Source: Clostridiales bacterium
GTDB lineage: Bacteria; Bacillota; Clostridia; Christensenellales; Pumilibacteraceae
NCBI GenBank assembly: GCA_029070965.1
Contig: JAIEBI010000028.1
Coordinates: 1 to 40,591 of the forward strand
DNA length: 40,591 bases
Direction of reading: 5' to 3'
The notes under the pieces were generated by a model that worked only from the letters and a program-made list of their open reading frames with translations, was not told the origin of the DNA and searched no databases. The stretch's first letter is position 1. Every line of letters begins with the position of its first letter. Positions 32,530-40,591 of the stretch are shown here, piece after piece. Both the position numbers and the translations under genes were made by a program.

Positions 32530-32554
32530 ATCAATATCGATACCTAATAAAATG

Positions 32555-32581
32555 AACGCGCAAAACAATTTGCGCGTTTTT
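32555..32581 (+). terminator. Terminator after argD
   Basis: ACGCGCAAA pairs with TTTGCGCGT around a 4-base loop and is followed by five T. Confidence 0.85.
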
Positions 32582-32583
32582 AC

Positions 32584-32613
32584 TTGATTTAATATTTACC
32601 TTTATGGTATAAT
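32584..32613 (+). promoter_or_regulatory. Promoter of argF-GNAT
   Basis: TTGATT (32584-32589), an 18-base spacer and a perfect TATAAT (32608-32613) lie just after the argD terminator. argF is thus separately transcribed from argCBD. Confidence 0.75.
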
Positions 32614-32630
32614 ATTGTATATTATTCGAA

Positions 32631-32659
32631 ATATCGACCGCTAATCGGTCGTACGATAT
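32631..32659 (+). promoter_or_regulatory. Inverted repeat in the argF leader
   Basis: ATATCGACCG (32631-32640) pairs with CGGTCG and CGATAT (32646-32659, with a 4-base bulge) around a CTAAT loop. It begins about 10 bases downstream of the expected transcription start and ends 3 bases before the AAGGAG site. It could be an operator or an RNA element controlling argF. Confidence 0.55.
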
Positions 32660-32672
32660 TCAAGGAGATTTC

Positions 32673-33620
32673 ATGGACGTATCGTCATACAAACCGAAGG
32701 GCAGGATAGAGCACAAGCACTTGCTTAATTTGCTAGATTATTCCACTGCCGACATTTACGAGATTTTACACTTGTCCGAATCGCTCAAAACCGCTTTCCA
32801 CAAAGGGAAAAAACACGAGCTTTTAAAGGGTAAAACCCTTGCTATGATATTCAGCAAATCGTCCACTCGCACCCGCGTTTCGTTTGAAATGGGCATGCAC
32901 CAGCTTGGCGGACACTCGCTGTTTTTGTCGAACAACGATATCCAGCTCGGCCGAGGCGAAACCATTCACGACACCGCCTGCGTACTGTCGCACTACGGCA
33001 TAGACGGCATAATGATTCGCACGTTCAAACAATCGGACGTGGAAGACCTTGCCCGTTACGGCACGTTCTCGGTAATCAACGGACTTACCGACGACTTTCA
33101 TCCCTGCCAAGCGCTTGCCGACATCTTTACCGTTTACGAAAAATACGGACGGCTAAACGGCATCAAGCTTGCATATTTCGGCGACGGCAACAACATGGCG
33201 CACTCGCTCATGCTTGCGGGCGCAAAGACGGGCATGGAGGTGTGCATTTGCTCGCCAGAGGGCTACAAGCCCAATCCCGAAATAACCGCGGCGGCACAAA
33301 AGTTCGGCAAGGTAACCGTTACCGACAGCGTAGAGGAAGCCGCTACTAACGCCGACGTATTATATACCGACGTATTCTTTTCTATGGGACAAGCCAAAGA
33401 CCCGCAAAAGGAAAAGGCGCTTATGCCCTACCAAGTAAACGCCGACGTAATGGCAATGGCAAAAAAGGACGCCGTGTTTATGCATTGCCTGCCCGCTCAC
33501 CGCGGCGAGGAGGTCACCGAGGACGTTATAGATTCCGAACGCTCGGTCATATTCCAAGAAGCCGAAAACCGCCTGCACGTGCAAAAAGCGATTATGTGCC
33601 TGCTTATGGGCAAAAGATAA
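32673..33620 (+). CDS. argF: Ornithine carbamoyltransferase
   Basis: It makes citrulline from ornithine and carbamoyl phosphate. The 315-residue product carries the carbamoyl-phosphate loop STRTR (64-68), HPCQ (143-146), the ornithine loop FGDGNNMAHSL (about 169-179) and HCLPAHRGEE (271-280). It is of the biosynthetic type: no arcA, arcC or arcD genes are adjacent. AAGGAG precedes the ATG. The next gene, a GNAT acetyltransferase, follows after 26 bases. Confidence 0.97.
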   Translation: MDVSSYKPKGRIEHKHLLNLLDYSTADIYEILHLSESLKTAFHKGKKHELLKGKTLAMIFSKSSTRTRVSFEMGMHQLGGHSLFLSNNDIQLGRGETIHDTACVLSHYGIDGIMIRTFKQSDVEDLARYGTFSVINGLTDDFHPCQALADIFTVYEKYGRLNGIKLAYFGDGNNMAHSLMLAGAKTGMEVCICSPEGYKPNPEITAAAQKFGKVTVTDSVEEAATNADVLYTDVFFSMGQAKDPQKEKALMPYQVNADVMAMAKKDAVFMHCLPAHRGEEVTEDVIDSERSVIFQEAENRLHVQKAIMCLLMGKR

Positions 33621-33646
33621 AAGGCAAAGGATAAAGGGATAAAAGA

Positions 33647-34156
33647 ATGTATTTGGCAATACGCCGCGCAACGGACGATGACGTCGACAACGTTTTGCGG
33701 GTTACAAAAGAATCATTTTCGCTTTACCAAGAGGAATTGCACGTAAACTACGAGGTAAAAGCGCTAAAAGAAACTATCGAATCCACACTGCACGACATAC
33801 GCGAAAACGCCGTGTTTGTAGTGGAACGGTTTGGTGCGCTTGTGGGCGCTATTCGTATAAAAAAACTGTCAAATGACCTTTGGTACGTATACCGCTTTGG
33901 TGTAAGCCCCAAAATAAGCAACACAGGCTTAGGCTCTGCGCTACTGGACGCAGCGGTAAACTATGCGCACGAAAACGGCGCAAAAGCGATTGCGCTTCAC
34001 ACCAATTCAAAATACTACCGTTTGGCGCGCTACTACTACGGCAAGCAATTTTTTGTACACTCCACCACATTCGACCGCGGGTACGTGCGCGCGCTGTTTG
34101 TTTTGGAGCTTGAGCAAGACGCCGGCGTAGACCTATCCCCCGCATTTTTGCAATAA
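33647..34156 (+). CDS. GNAT family N-acetyltransferase, last gene of the arginine cluster
   Basis: The 169-residue product has the GNAT fold: strand YLAIRRATDDDVDNVL, then FVVERFGALVGAIRI (beta strands 2-3). The acetyl-CoA loop lies in VSPKISNTGLGSALLDAA (about residues 87-104). The C-terminal YRLARYYYGKQFFVHST segment carries the usual late aromatic residues. GNATs acetylate amines or amino acids. Its position 26 bases behind argF, in a pathway that needs N-acetylglutamate but shows no argJ or argA here, makes N-acetylglutamate synthase a reasonable guess. An unrelated substrate remains possible. AAAGGGA serves as ribosome site, and a terminator follows. Confidence 0.9.
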   Translation: MYLAIRRATDDDVDNVLRVTKESFSLYQEELHVNYEVKALKETIESTLHDIRENAVFVVERFGALVGAIRIKKLSNDLWYVYRFGVSPKISNTGLGSALLDAAVNYAHENGAKAIALHTNSKYYRLARYYYGKQFFVHSTTFDRGYVRALFVLELEQDAGVDLSPAFLQ

Positions 34157-34196
34157 GGTATTATCGGTCGCAAGTTTAATATAAGATTATTCAATC

Positions 34197-34231
34197 AAAA
34201 AGCAATAGCGTTTAACAGCGCTATTGCTTTT
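34197..34231. terminator. Bidirectional terminator after the GNAT gene
   Basis: AAAAGCAATAGCG pairs with CGCTATTGCTTTT (13 pairs) around an 8-base loop, with A/T runs on both sides. It serves the convergent GNAT and yfbR-like genes. Confidence 0.88.
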
Positions 34232-34260
34232 GTTTATAGTTATAAATTTATGCCGATTTA

Positions 34261-34842
34261 CTAATCCAACAAGCTGTCCAAGTTCATTGAGTATGCGGGA
34301 ATAAACACGTCGAGGAAATATTGAACGGATTTTTCGGGCACGTCTTTCAGACTGGCAAGAGTGGATTTGTACGCCTTTTCAAATTCCTTGTTCCCTACGG
34401 AAACCTCCTCCACGCACTTGATGAGTGCGCTCATCTTGTCGGCATACTTGACAAATTTGTATTCCGTTTCCTTCCTGTCCGCTTTTACGTAAGGCGAAAA
34501 CGCGGCTCTAAGCTCTTCGGGAAGCGTATCCACCAGCTTTTGCTCGGCGCGGTGCTCTATCTTTTTGTACGCGCGGTTTATGTCGTCGTCGAAATACTTG
34601 ACGGGCGTGGGCAAATCTCCGGTAACAACCTCCGCCGATTCATGATAAAGCGCGATAACCGCCGCTTTGCAAGCGTCAAGCTTGCCGCCGTAAAGAGTAT
34701 TTTCTATTTGGCACAGCGCGTGTGCTATCATAGCCACCTGCATTGTGTGCTGCGCTACGTCCTCCACCGACGTGTTGCGCATAAGCGCCCACCTGTCGAT
34801 GAGCTTCATCCTATCCAAAAACGCAAAAAATTTGCTTACCAT
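34261..34842 (-). CDS. YfbR-like HD-domain 5'-deoxynucleotidase
   Basis: The 193-residue product aligns over its whole length with E. coli YfbR, a metal-dependent 5'-deoxyribonucleotidase. It has FFAFLDRMKLIDRWALMRN, then EDVAQHTMQVAMIAHAL, the metal site YHESAEVVTGDLPTPVKYF and a late KYADKMSALIK. Expected metal/catalytic residues are His32, His67, Glu71, Asp76 and Asp135. The Asp of the canonical HD pair is Glu68 here, a conservative change that I recall in other Bacillota members. It starts 22 bases before the transketolase stop in the direction of transcription and may share its transcript. GAGGATAAGGA precedes the ATG. Confidence 0.9.
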   Translation of the reverse strand: MVSKFFAFLDRMKLIDRWALMRNTSVEDVAQHTMQVAMIAHALCQIENTLYGGKLDACKAAVIALYHESAEVVTGDLPTPVKYFDDDINRAYKKIEHRAEQKLVDTLPEELRAAFSPYVKADRKETEYKFVKYADKMSALIKCVEEVSVGNKEFEKAYKSTLASLKDVPEKSVQYFLDVFIPAYSMNLDSLLD

Positions 34843-34863
34843 AAGTTTTATCCTTATCCTCGA

Positions 34864-36852
34864 TTATCCTTCGATTTTGCTGCAAGTGCGTATAGTCTTT
34901 TTTGCCAGCTTTACAACGTTGTCGGTGTTAAATCCGCAAATCTCGTACAATATAGCTGCGGGCGCGCTCATGCCGAAGCAGTCTATGCAACAGCATTCGC
35001 CGTCAAGCCCGACGTACTTGTACCAAATATTAGACTTGCCCGCTTCAATCGCCACACGTGCGCGAACGTTGGACGGCAATACCGATTCTTTGTACTTAGC
35101 CGTCTGAATTTCGAACAACTCCATGCACGGCATACTCACCACGCGTGCGTCGATCTTTTCCTTTTTCAATGCAGCTTGAGCGTTAAGCGCGAGCGAAAGC
35201 TCCGAGCCGGAAGCTATAAGGATAACATCGGGTGTTTCGCTTTGGCTGTCGGCGGCAATGTATCCGCCGTAAAGTGCGTCCGTGCTCGTGCAGTCGAGCT
35301 GCGGCAAATTTTGACGCGACGTTAATATTGCTGTCGGACTTTTGCCTGTCCATGCCGACTCAAACGCAACAGCCGTTTCGGTCGCGTCCGCGGGACGGAA
35401 AACCTTGATATTAGGGATTGCGCGCAGTCCTGTAAGCTGTTCCACAGGCTGATGCGTAGGTCCATCCTCACCCACGCCTATGCTGTCGTGCGACAGGACG
35501 TAAACGACGGGAATGTTCATAAGCGCGCTCATGCGGATAGCCGCTTTCATATAGTCGGAGAACACCGCAAACGTAGAGCAAAACGGCAGTACTCCGCCAT
35601 GCAAATACATGCCGTTACATATTGCGCCCATAGAATGTTCGCGAATACCGAAATGAATATTACGTCCGTTTTCGGTAGCCGAAAGATCGCCGCCGTCCTT
35701 TATTCCCACCAAGTTGGAAGGCGCAAGATCGGCCGATCCGCCGATTATAAACGGGTTCTTTTGCGCGATGGCGTTTAGAATACGCTGTCCGGACGAACGC
35801 GTTGCTTCGGGCTTGTCCGGCTTTTCGTATATGCTGTCCAGCTCGTTAAAGTCAACGCTGCCCTTGCGCCATAATTGAAACTCGTCGTACTCCTCGGGAT
35901 ATTTGGCTTTGTATGCCTTGACAGTTTTATTCCATTCCGATTGATATTTGGCAAACGTCGGCGCCAACTCCGATATGTGATCGATAACTGCGGGAGCAAC
36001 CTCGAACGCGGCCGTCTTGTACCCAAGCTTTTTGCGCAATTCCTTTATGCCGTCCGCGCCGAGCGGCGAGCCGTGAACCTTGCTTGTCCCCGCAAGCGGC
36101 GAACCGTAACCTATCGTTGTGTTGATTATAATAAGCGACGGCTTGTCATTTTCGTCCTTGGCAAGCGTGATAGCGGCGGAAATAGCATCTATATCCTCGC
36201 CGTTTTGTACACGTATAACCTGCCAGCCGAGCGCTTCGTGGCGCTTGCCGACGTCCTCGGTAAACGCGATATCTGTACTGCCCTCTATGGTGATATGGTT
36301 GCTGTCGTACAAAACGATAAGCTTGCCAAGCTTTTGCGTTCCCGCAAAGGACGCCGCCTCGTTTTCTATACCTTCCATCATGCAACCGTCGCCGCACAAT
36401 GCGTAGGTATAGTGGTCTACAAGCGTACAGTCGGGCTTGTTGAACTTGCTTGCGAGTATTCGCTCAGCCAGCGCAAAGCCCACGGCGTTTGCAACGCCTT
36501 GACCGAGCGGTCCTGTGGACACCTCCACGCCCGCGGTAACGCCGTACTCGGGATGTCCCGGGGTTTTGGACGTGTGTTGACGGAAGCGCATAAGGTCTTC
36601 CTTAGTCAGTCCGTAACCGAACACATGTAAAAGCGAGTATAACAGCGCCGAGCCATGTCCTGCGGAAAGCACAAACCTGTCGCGGTCGAAAAAGTTGGGG
36701 TCTTTGGGATTGTGCTTTAAATGCTTTGCAAATAACGTGTACGCCATAGGCGCCGCGCCCAAGCATATCCCCGGGTGTCCCGACTTTGCCTTTTCTATCG
36801 CTTCGACGGACAGCAAGCGCAATGTCGATATCGTTAGTTGTTCGTTTGTCAT
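34864..36852 (-). CDS. tkt: Transketolase
   Basis: This thiamine-diphosphate enzyme transfers two-carbon units in the non-oxidative pentose phosphate pathway and supplies erythrose-4-phosphate, a precursor of the shikimate route to which the nearby aroB belongs. The 662-residue product has the full family length. It shows [13 protein letters not shown] (about 23-35), [14 protein letters not shown], the ThDP motif [13 protein letters not shown] (about 155-167) and the pyrimidine-domain [18 protein letters not shown] stretch. The ribosome site AAGGAG precedes ATG 36852 by 7 bases. Confidence 0.97.
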   Translation of the reverse strand: MTNEQLTISTLRLLSVEAIEKAKSGHPGICLGAAPMAYTLFAKHLKHNPKDPNFFDRDRFVLSAGHGSALLYSLLHVFGYGLTKEDLMRFRQHTSKTPGHPEYGVTAGVEVSTGPLGQGVANAVGFALAERILASKFNKPDCTLVDHYTYALCGDGCMMEGIENEAASFAGTQKLGKLIVLYDSNHITIEGSTDIAFTEDVGKRHEALGWQVIRVQNGEDIDAISAAITLAKDENDKPSLIIINTTIGYGSPLAGTSKVHGSPLGADGIKELRKKLGYKTAAFEVAPAVIDHISELAPTFAKYQSEWNKTVKAYKAKYPEEYDEFQLWRKGSVDFNELDSIYEKPDKPEATRSSGQRILNAIAQKNPFIIGGSADLAPSNLVGIKDGGDLSATENGRNIHFGIREHSMGAICNGMYLHGGVLPFCSTFAVFSDYMKAAIRMSALMNIPVVYVLSHDSIGVGEDGPTHQPVEQLTGLRAIPNIKVFRPADATETAVAFESAWTGKSPTAILTSRQNLPQLDCTSTDALYGGYIAADSQSETPDVILIASGSELSLALNAQAALKKEKIDARVVSMPCMELFEIQTAKYKESVLPSNVRARVAIEAGKSNIWYKYVGLDGECCCIDCFGMSAPAAILYEICGFNTDNVVKLAKKTIRTCSKIEG

Positions 36853-36880
36853 ATATATCTCCTTTTACAAGTGTATATGT

Positions 36881-38755
36881 TTATTCTTCCGTATCTACTG
36901 TTTCGGGTTGTTCAGATTCGTAAGGCTCGTACTCTTGTTCGGCAAATTCTCCATACGCCGTTTCACCCTCGTCGGATTGCTCGGCATAACCGTCCGCATC
37001 TTCGTATTCCTCACCCGTTTCTGTGGCAAAATCATCCGTCCATTCGTTTTGCTCGACGGGCTCCGTTATATCGTCGGGCGCTTCTTCGTACACATCATCC
37101 GTTTCGGTGGCGTGTTCGTCTGCGGCTTCGTATGCTTCTTCGGTTTCGTCAGCGTATTCGTCCGCGGTTTCGTATGCTTCGTCTGTTTCGGCGGCGTAAT
37201 CACTTTCCGCCGTTTCGTCCTCGGCGGCCGCCTGCTGTGCAATAGCCTGCTCTTGTTCGGCCTCGGCAATCAGCTCGTACAGCGGAGTACAATCCACACC
37301 GACAAAACCGTTTAAGAACGAGTACAGCAGTCGCATTATTTTAAGCGCGCCGCCCGCTTTGTTAGATTCTATATAAATAGGCAGAACAGGATCGTGCACA
37401 CTGGTGCGCACTATAAAGTATCCGTCGGCATGCGACACGTACGCGCGCACACCCTCGTAGTTGTCGTCCGAAAGCCTGAGCATGCGCTCTGACATTGCGG
37501 TGAGCCTTGTTATTATTTTTTCCGCAACATCGCGCCAGTTTTCGCAAGTGAAACTAAGGCGAATGTCGCGCTCCTCAAGCGGCACCTCCAAATCGGCTAT
37601 AAGGTCGTTGAGCGTAAGTCCTTTTTTGCGCAATCCCGACATAACTATGAGTATCTTGGCTATAAGGTACGCGCCGTCGTCCAAAAAATAATGATCGGCA
37701 AAAGCCGCGTGTCCGCTGCTCTCTATTGCGAGCGGCGCGTCCACGCCCTCGTCGCACAGCCGCTTTGCCTCGTCAATCACGTTGCGGTAGCCGCGTTTAA
37801 ACCGCTTTTGCACGCCGCCGTGATTCTCTATAAACCTGCGCAAGCCCTCGGTAGTTACCGAGTCGGTAACGATGGTCGCGCCTTGGTGATCGGGAAGCAC
37901 CATAGCCGCCGCAAGCGCTATAAGCCTGCAACGGTTGACTTCGGTACCGTCGGCCGTTACAACCGCGCAACGGTCGGCGTCCGCGTCGAAAATTATACCC
38001 AAATCCGCGCCGGTGGATATTACGCGATTTTTCAGCGATTGCATAGCGTCGGCGTCTTCGGGATTGGGCGCATGTGCGGGGAAGTTTCCGTTAGGCTCCA
38101 AATACTGCGACGGCGCAATATTGCCGCCCAGCGGCTCTATAACGCGCTTTGCAAAAAATCCGCCCACGCCGTGTCCGGCGTCAACCGCGATTTTCATTCC
38201 TTTGAGCGGAAGGAAAAGCCCTGTGCCTTTTCGTATCATTTCGGTAAGCGAATCGCAGTACAGTCGCAAAAAGTCCCTGCGTATAACGGTAGATGTAGAC
38301 AAACGCTCCATCTTTTCGCCGTTAACGGCAAGCTCTATAATCTCGTCGAGCTGCTCGGAATTTACGCCGCCCTCGGCAGTGAAAAATTTAAGACCGTTGA
38401 TGTCGCGCGGATGGTGACTGGCCGTTATCATAATAGAGCCGTCCGCAAACATAGACGGGAATTGCGTAACCATATACGCCGCCGGAGTGGAAAACACTCC
38501 GCAGTCGAAAATTTCCAGTCCGGCATATTTAAGTTCGGCAACGATTGCGCGCGCAAAGCCTTCGCTTGTCAGTCTGCTGTCGCGGGCAATCGCTATTTTG
38601 CATCTGGGCTTGTCCATGCGCCGCACTATCCACAGCGCAAACGCACTTGCTAAATCCCTGACGGCTTGCTCGGTAAGAATAGCGGCCTTACCCTCGGATG
38701 CAATCGCTCTGCCGCGAATATCCGTTCCGCTCTTTAATATGCCGTAATTATTCAT
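36881..38755 (-). CDS. Phosphomannomutase/phosphoglucomutase family protein with long acidic tail
   Basis: Residues 1-505 form the four-domain alpha-D-phosphohexomutase that interconverts hexose 1- and 6-phosphates for glycogen and cell-envelope sugars. The active-site Ser113 is in TASHHP (usually TASHNP), the Mg loop is DADADR (257-262), the sugar loop is ESSGH (345-349), and the phosphate loop is RTSVHDP (450-456). Residues 505-624 are an extra Glu/Asp/Ala/Tyr/Thr-rich region with loose repeats around ETDEAYE and ETEEAYE, not part of the family. GGAGG precedes ATG 38755 by 5 bases. The gene has its own promoter and precedes tkt by 28 bases, so both are probably cotranscribed. Confidence 0.9.
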   Translation of the reverse strand: MNNYGILKSGTDIRGRAIASEGKAAILTEQAVRDLASAFALWIVRRMDKPRCKIAIARDSRLTSEGFARAIVAELKYAGLEIFDCGVFSTPAAYMVTQFPSMFADGSIMITASHHPRDINGLKFFTAEGGVNSEQLDEIIELAVNGEKMERLSTSTVIRRDFLRLYCDSLTEMIRKGTGLFLPLKGMKIAVDAGHGVGGFFAKRVIEPLGGNIAPSQYLEPNGNFPAHAPNPEDADAMQSLKNRVISTGADLGIIFDADADRCAVVTADGTEVNRCRLIALAAAMVLPDHQGATIVTDSVTTEGLRRFIENHGGVQKRFKRGYRNVIDEAKRLCDEGVDAPLAIESSGHAAFADHYFLDDGAYLIAKILIVMSGLRKKGLTLNDLIADLEVPLEERDIRLSFTCENWRDVAEKIITRLTAMSERMLRLSDDNYEGVRAYVSHADGYFIVRTSVHDPVLPIYIESNKAGGALKIMRLLYSFLNGFVGVDCTPLYELIAEAEQEQAIAQQAAAEDETAESDYAAETDEAYETADEYADETEEAYEAADEHATETDDVYEEAPDDITEPVEQNEWTDDFATETGEEYEDADGYAEQSDEGETAYGEFAEQEYEPYESEQPETVDTEE

Positions 38756-38782
38756 ATTTCCTCCGTAATACCCGTTACCGAT

Positions 38783-38811
38783 ATTATATAACTTTTAGTC
38801 GGTTTTGACAA
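38783..38811 (-). promoter_or_regulatory. Promoter of the phosphohexomutase-tkt unit
   Basis: TTGTCA (38806-38811), a 17-base spacer and a perfect TATAAT (38783-38788) stand about 27 bases upstream of the mutase start codon. Confidence 0.75.
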
Positions 38812-38854
38812 ATGATTTTGTGCTAAATCGAGTTTTTTCGCAATATAGCGCCGC

Positions 38855-39550
38855 CTACAATATTTCAAGCACCTCGTCGTACGTGCGCACCGTATAACGC
38901 GCGTCGCTTTGTTTGCTACCGCTCGGGTCGAATAAACAAGTATCTACGCCGCTGTTTACTCCGCCGCGAATATCCGAGTTTACACTGTCGCCCAGCATAA
39001 GCGTTCTCGACTTGTCTACCCCGCCCAGCGCAGCGAATACGTAATCGAACAACCTCTGGTCGGGTTTGTTATACCCTATCTCGTCGGATATAAACGCGCC
39101 GTCGATATATCCGTCCAATGCTTTGAGCCGCTCGTTCGCGACCCGAGCAAGCCCGTTTGTAAGTATGTACACCTTTATGCCGCGCGCACGGACAGCCGAC
39201 AAAAACTCGGTCGCGCCGTCCAATAAAAACCGCGTTTTCTTCATGTTTTCCAAAAACGCTTCGCTCATGTCGGGAACATTGAATTGCACGCCCAAACGAT
39301 CTTTGAGCATAGAAAACCTGAGTGTATCGAGCGCGTCGCGTTCCAACAGCTTGTCCTCTAACTTTCGCCATACGATATGCGACGCTTCGCCGAACTCTTT
39401 TACTATCTTTTGGTCATCGGCTTGTATGCCCACCGCACGCGCCGCATCAATAATGGAAGTGCGCATCGCCTTTTGAAAATCAAGCACGGTGTCGTCCGCG
39501 TCGCAAAGCAAGATGTCGTATTTGTTCGGTCGAACAGCTTTATCGCTCAT
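38855..39550 (-). CDS. HAD family hydrolase, YjjG-like nucleotidase
   Basis: The 231-residue product has all HAD motifs: DADDT (17-21) with nucleophile Asp17, TNG in ILTNGLA, Lys in GYNKPDQRLF and GDSVNSDIRGG. A helical cap lies between motif I and II. Size and cap match the YjjG group, which removes phosphate from pyrimidine nucleotides including non-canonical ones; phosphoglycolate-type substrates are an alternative. Its ATG overlaps the aroB stop by four bases (ATGA), so the two genes are translationally coupled. No clear terminator follows before the promoter of the next gene. Confidence 0.88.
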   Translation of the reverse strand: MSDKAVRPNKYDILLCDADDTVLDFQKAMRTSIIDAARAVGIQADDQKIVKEFGEASHIVWRKLEDKLLERDALDTLRFSMLKDRLGVQFNVPDMSEAFLENMKKTRFLLDGATEFLSAVRARGIKVYILTNGLARVANERLKALDGYIDGAFISDEIGYNKPDQRLFDYVFAALGGVDKSRTLMLGDSVNSDIRGGVNSGVDTCLFDPSGSKQSDARYTVRTYDEVLEIL

Positions 39551-40548
39551 ACCTTTTTGAGTTCCTTTATCGCTTTGTCGTAACGCTCGGTAAAATCGTC
39601 TTGCGCAATGCGCACATGCAAAACCTCGCCCGCCGCGACAGGTAGCATTACGGTTATCATATCGCCGTAATTCTTTTTGTCGTGAAACGCGCGCTGCTTA
39701 ACAGTTTTTACCGACGTGCGCGGAGGCGTTACAAACCGACCGCATACCGATATTATTTGATTGTAAAAATCCTCATCCATTATGTCCTTGCACATAGCAC
39801 ATTCTGTCATTATGCCTTTTAGCACGTATTCGCCGTGCGAGGATTTGTACCCGTCCGCCGCCTCCAATGCGTGGCCTACGGTGTGACCGACGTTCAGAAT
39901 TTTGCGCAAGCCCTTTTCCTTCGGGTCCGCCTTAACCACCGCTTGCTTGATTTCGATACATTTTTCTATCAAGGCGTAAACAGCGTCGCGGTCGCGCTTG
40001 ATAATATTGTCCAAGTTATCTATTAGCAAACTGTACGACTTTGCCGTCAGCAAGCATGTTTTTATCACCTCGCCGTAGCCGCACAGCCAGTCCTTTTCGA
40101 GTAGCGTTTCCAAAAAACGGTAGGACGTAATAACGCGTTCGGGCGGATAAAATGCGCCTATAAGATTTTTTACGCCCGAAAAGTCGATTGCAGTCTTGCC
40201 GCCTATTGACGAGTCTACCATAGCAAGCAACGTTGTGGGTATGTTTACCCACGCTATTCCGCGCATGTACAGCGATGCCGCAAGTCCGACAATGTCGCCT
40301 ACCACGCCGCCGCCAAGCGCCGCAATCTTATCCGTGCGCTTTAATCCGCGCTTATTCATTTCAGTCAATATATCAAACAGCGTTTGCTGATTTTTATTAT
40401 TTTCGCCCGCAGGTATGACAAACGCGTTTTGCGTAAGCTCTGGATAGAGCCTCGCCACGTTGTCATCTGTAACTACCATTGCGCATAACGACAATGCGTT
40501 TTTTATATCGCCACGAAGGTCTTTTCCGTATAATAAATTAGTTGTCAT
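39547..40548 (-). CDS. aroB: 3-dehydroquinate synthase
   Basis: It converts DAHP to 3-dehydroquinate, second step of the shikimate pathway, using NAD and a divalent metal. The 333-residue product has the NAD loop GGGVVGD (79-85), the IPTTLLAMVDSSIGGKTAID stretch (103-122), and metal ligands Glu160 in GYGEVIK, His222 in NVGHTVGHALE and His238 in SSHGEY. It is slightly shorter than the 350-370 usual, mainly at the N-terminus. AAAGGAA precedes ATG 40548. Only 43 bases remain upstream in the window, so any partner genes of the shikimate pathway on that side are not visible. Confidence 0.96.
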   Translation of the reverse strand: MTTNLLYGKDLRGDIKNALSLCAMVVTDDNVARLYPELTQNAFVIPAGENNKNQQTLFDILTEMNKRGLKRTDKIAALGGGVVGDIVGLAASLYMRGIAWVNIPTTLLAMVDSSIGGKTAIDFSGVKNLIGAFYPPERVITSYRFLETLLEKDWLCGYGEVIKTCLLTAKSYSLLIDNLDNIIKRDRDAVYALIEKCIEIKQAVVKADPKEKGLRKILNVGHTVGHALEAADGYKSSHGEYVLKGIMTECAMCKDIMDEDFYNQIISVCGRFVTPPRTSVKTVKQRAFHDKKNYGDMITVMLPVAAGEVLHVRIAQDDFTERYDKAIKELKKV

Positions 40549-40591
40549 ACTGCGCGTTCCTTTGCTTTATGTATATTTGACCTGTTTTACC

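Noticed and set aside
34261-34842. Inactive YfbR homologue because the HD pair reads His-Glu
   Set aside because: Asp to Glu keeps the metal-binding carboxylate and, as far as I recall, occurs in Bacillota homologues; the other ligands are intact.
1-40591. CRISPR array, prophage, toxin-antitoxin or defence system
   Set aside because: No regularly spaced repeats, integrase, phage or nuclease genes are seen; the gene content is metabolic.

Overview
The window (about half G+C, both strands densely coded, very short intergenic gaps) looks like a chromosomal segment of an uncultured anaerobic Bacillota, probably Clostridia. The evidence is the set of lineage-typical families (DUF4364, the small TSCPD protein, BioY, YkvI-like transporter, DUF1893, DUF5104 lipoprotein), near-consensus sigma-A promoters, purine-rich Shine-Dalgarno sites and intrinsic terminators. 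Most of it is core metabolism. I see no CRISPR array, prophage, transposase gene, integrase or defence island.

Layout. 1-6700 (minus strand): a carbohydrate-type ABC ATPase with an unusually long C-terminal half (cut by the window edge), bioY, a TSCPD protein, a DUF4364 regulator-like protein, a roughly 285-bp palindromic intergenic element, and valS. 6768-9590 (plus): an SsuA/B/C-type uptake operon with an extra 64-residue gene. 9710-12678 (minus): a small Cys-pair protein, a DUF1893 protein, a frame-broken aldo/keto reductase with two 4Fe-4S motifs, and a YkvI-like transporter. 12733-17942 (minus): M20D amidohydrolase, membrane protein, TPR-like protein and HEAT-like protein as one likely operon. 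18077-20724 (plus): asd-dapA-dapB, the entry to lysine/diaminopimelate synthesis. 20922-26523 (minus): a GH95-type glycosidase and a large membrane protein resembling M28 peptidases but without their metal ligands. 26671-27872 (plus): a WYL regulator with a probable autoregulatory operator, then a small ORF. 27942-29092 (minus): a DUF5104-type lipoprotein and tRNA-Leu(CAA). 29230-34156 (plus): argC, argB, argD, argF and a GNAT acetyltransferase. 34261-40548 (minus): yfbR-like nucleotidase, transketolase, phosphohexomutase with an acidic tail, HAD phosphatase and aroB.

How the genes fit together. asd/dapA/dapB feed cell-wall and lysine synthesis. The neighbouring divergent M20D enzyme could act in an acetylated DAP branch, but this is not shown. 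argCBDF converts N-acetylglutamate to citrulline. No argJ or argA is present, so the GNAT gene immediately behind argF is a candidate source of N-acetylglutamate. Transketolase and aroB supply and use erythrose-4-phosphate for aromatic synthesis.

The points most worth following up are the GNAT in the arginine cluster, the catalytically degenerate M28-like protein, the triplicated TOBE-like modules in the ABC ATPase, a predicted leaderless promoter for the M20D gene, the inverted repeat spanning the WYL promoter, and three structured intergenic elements that may be genomic repeats.
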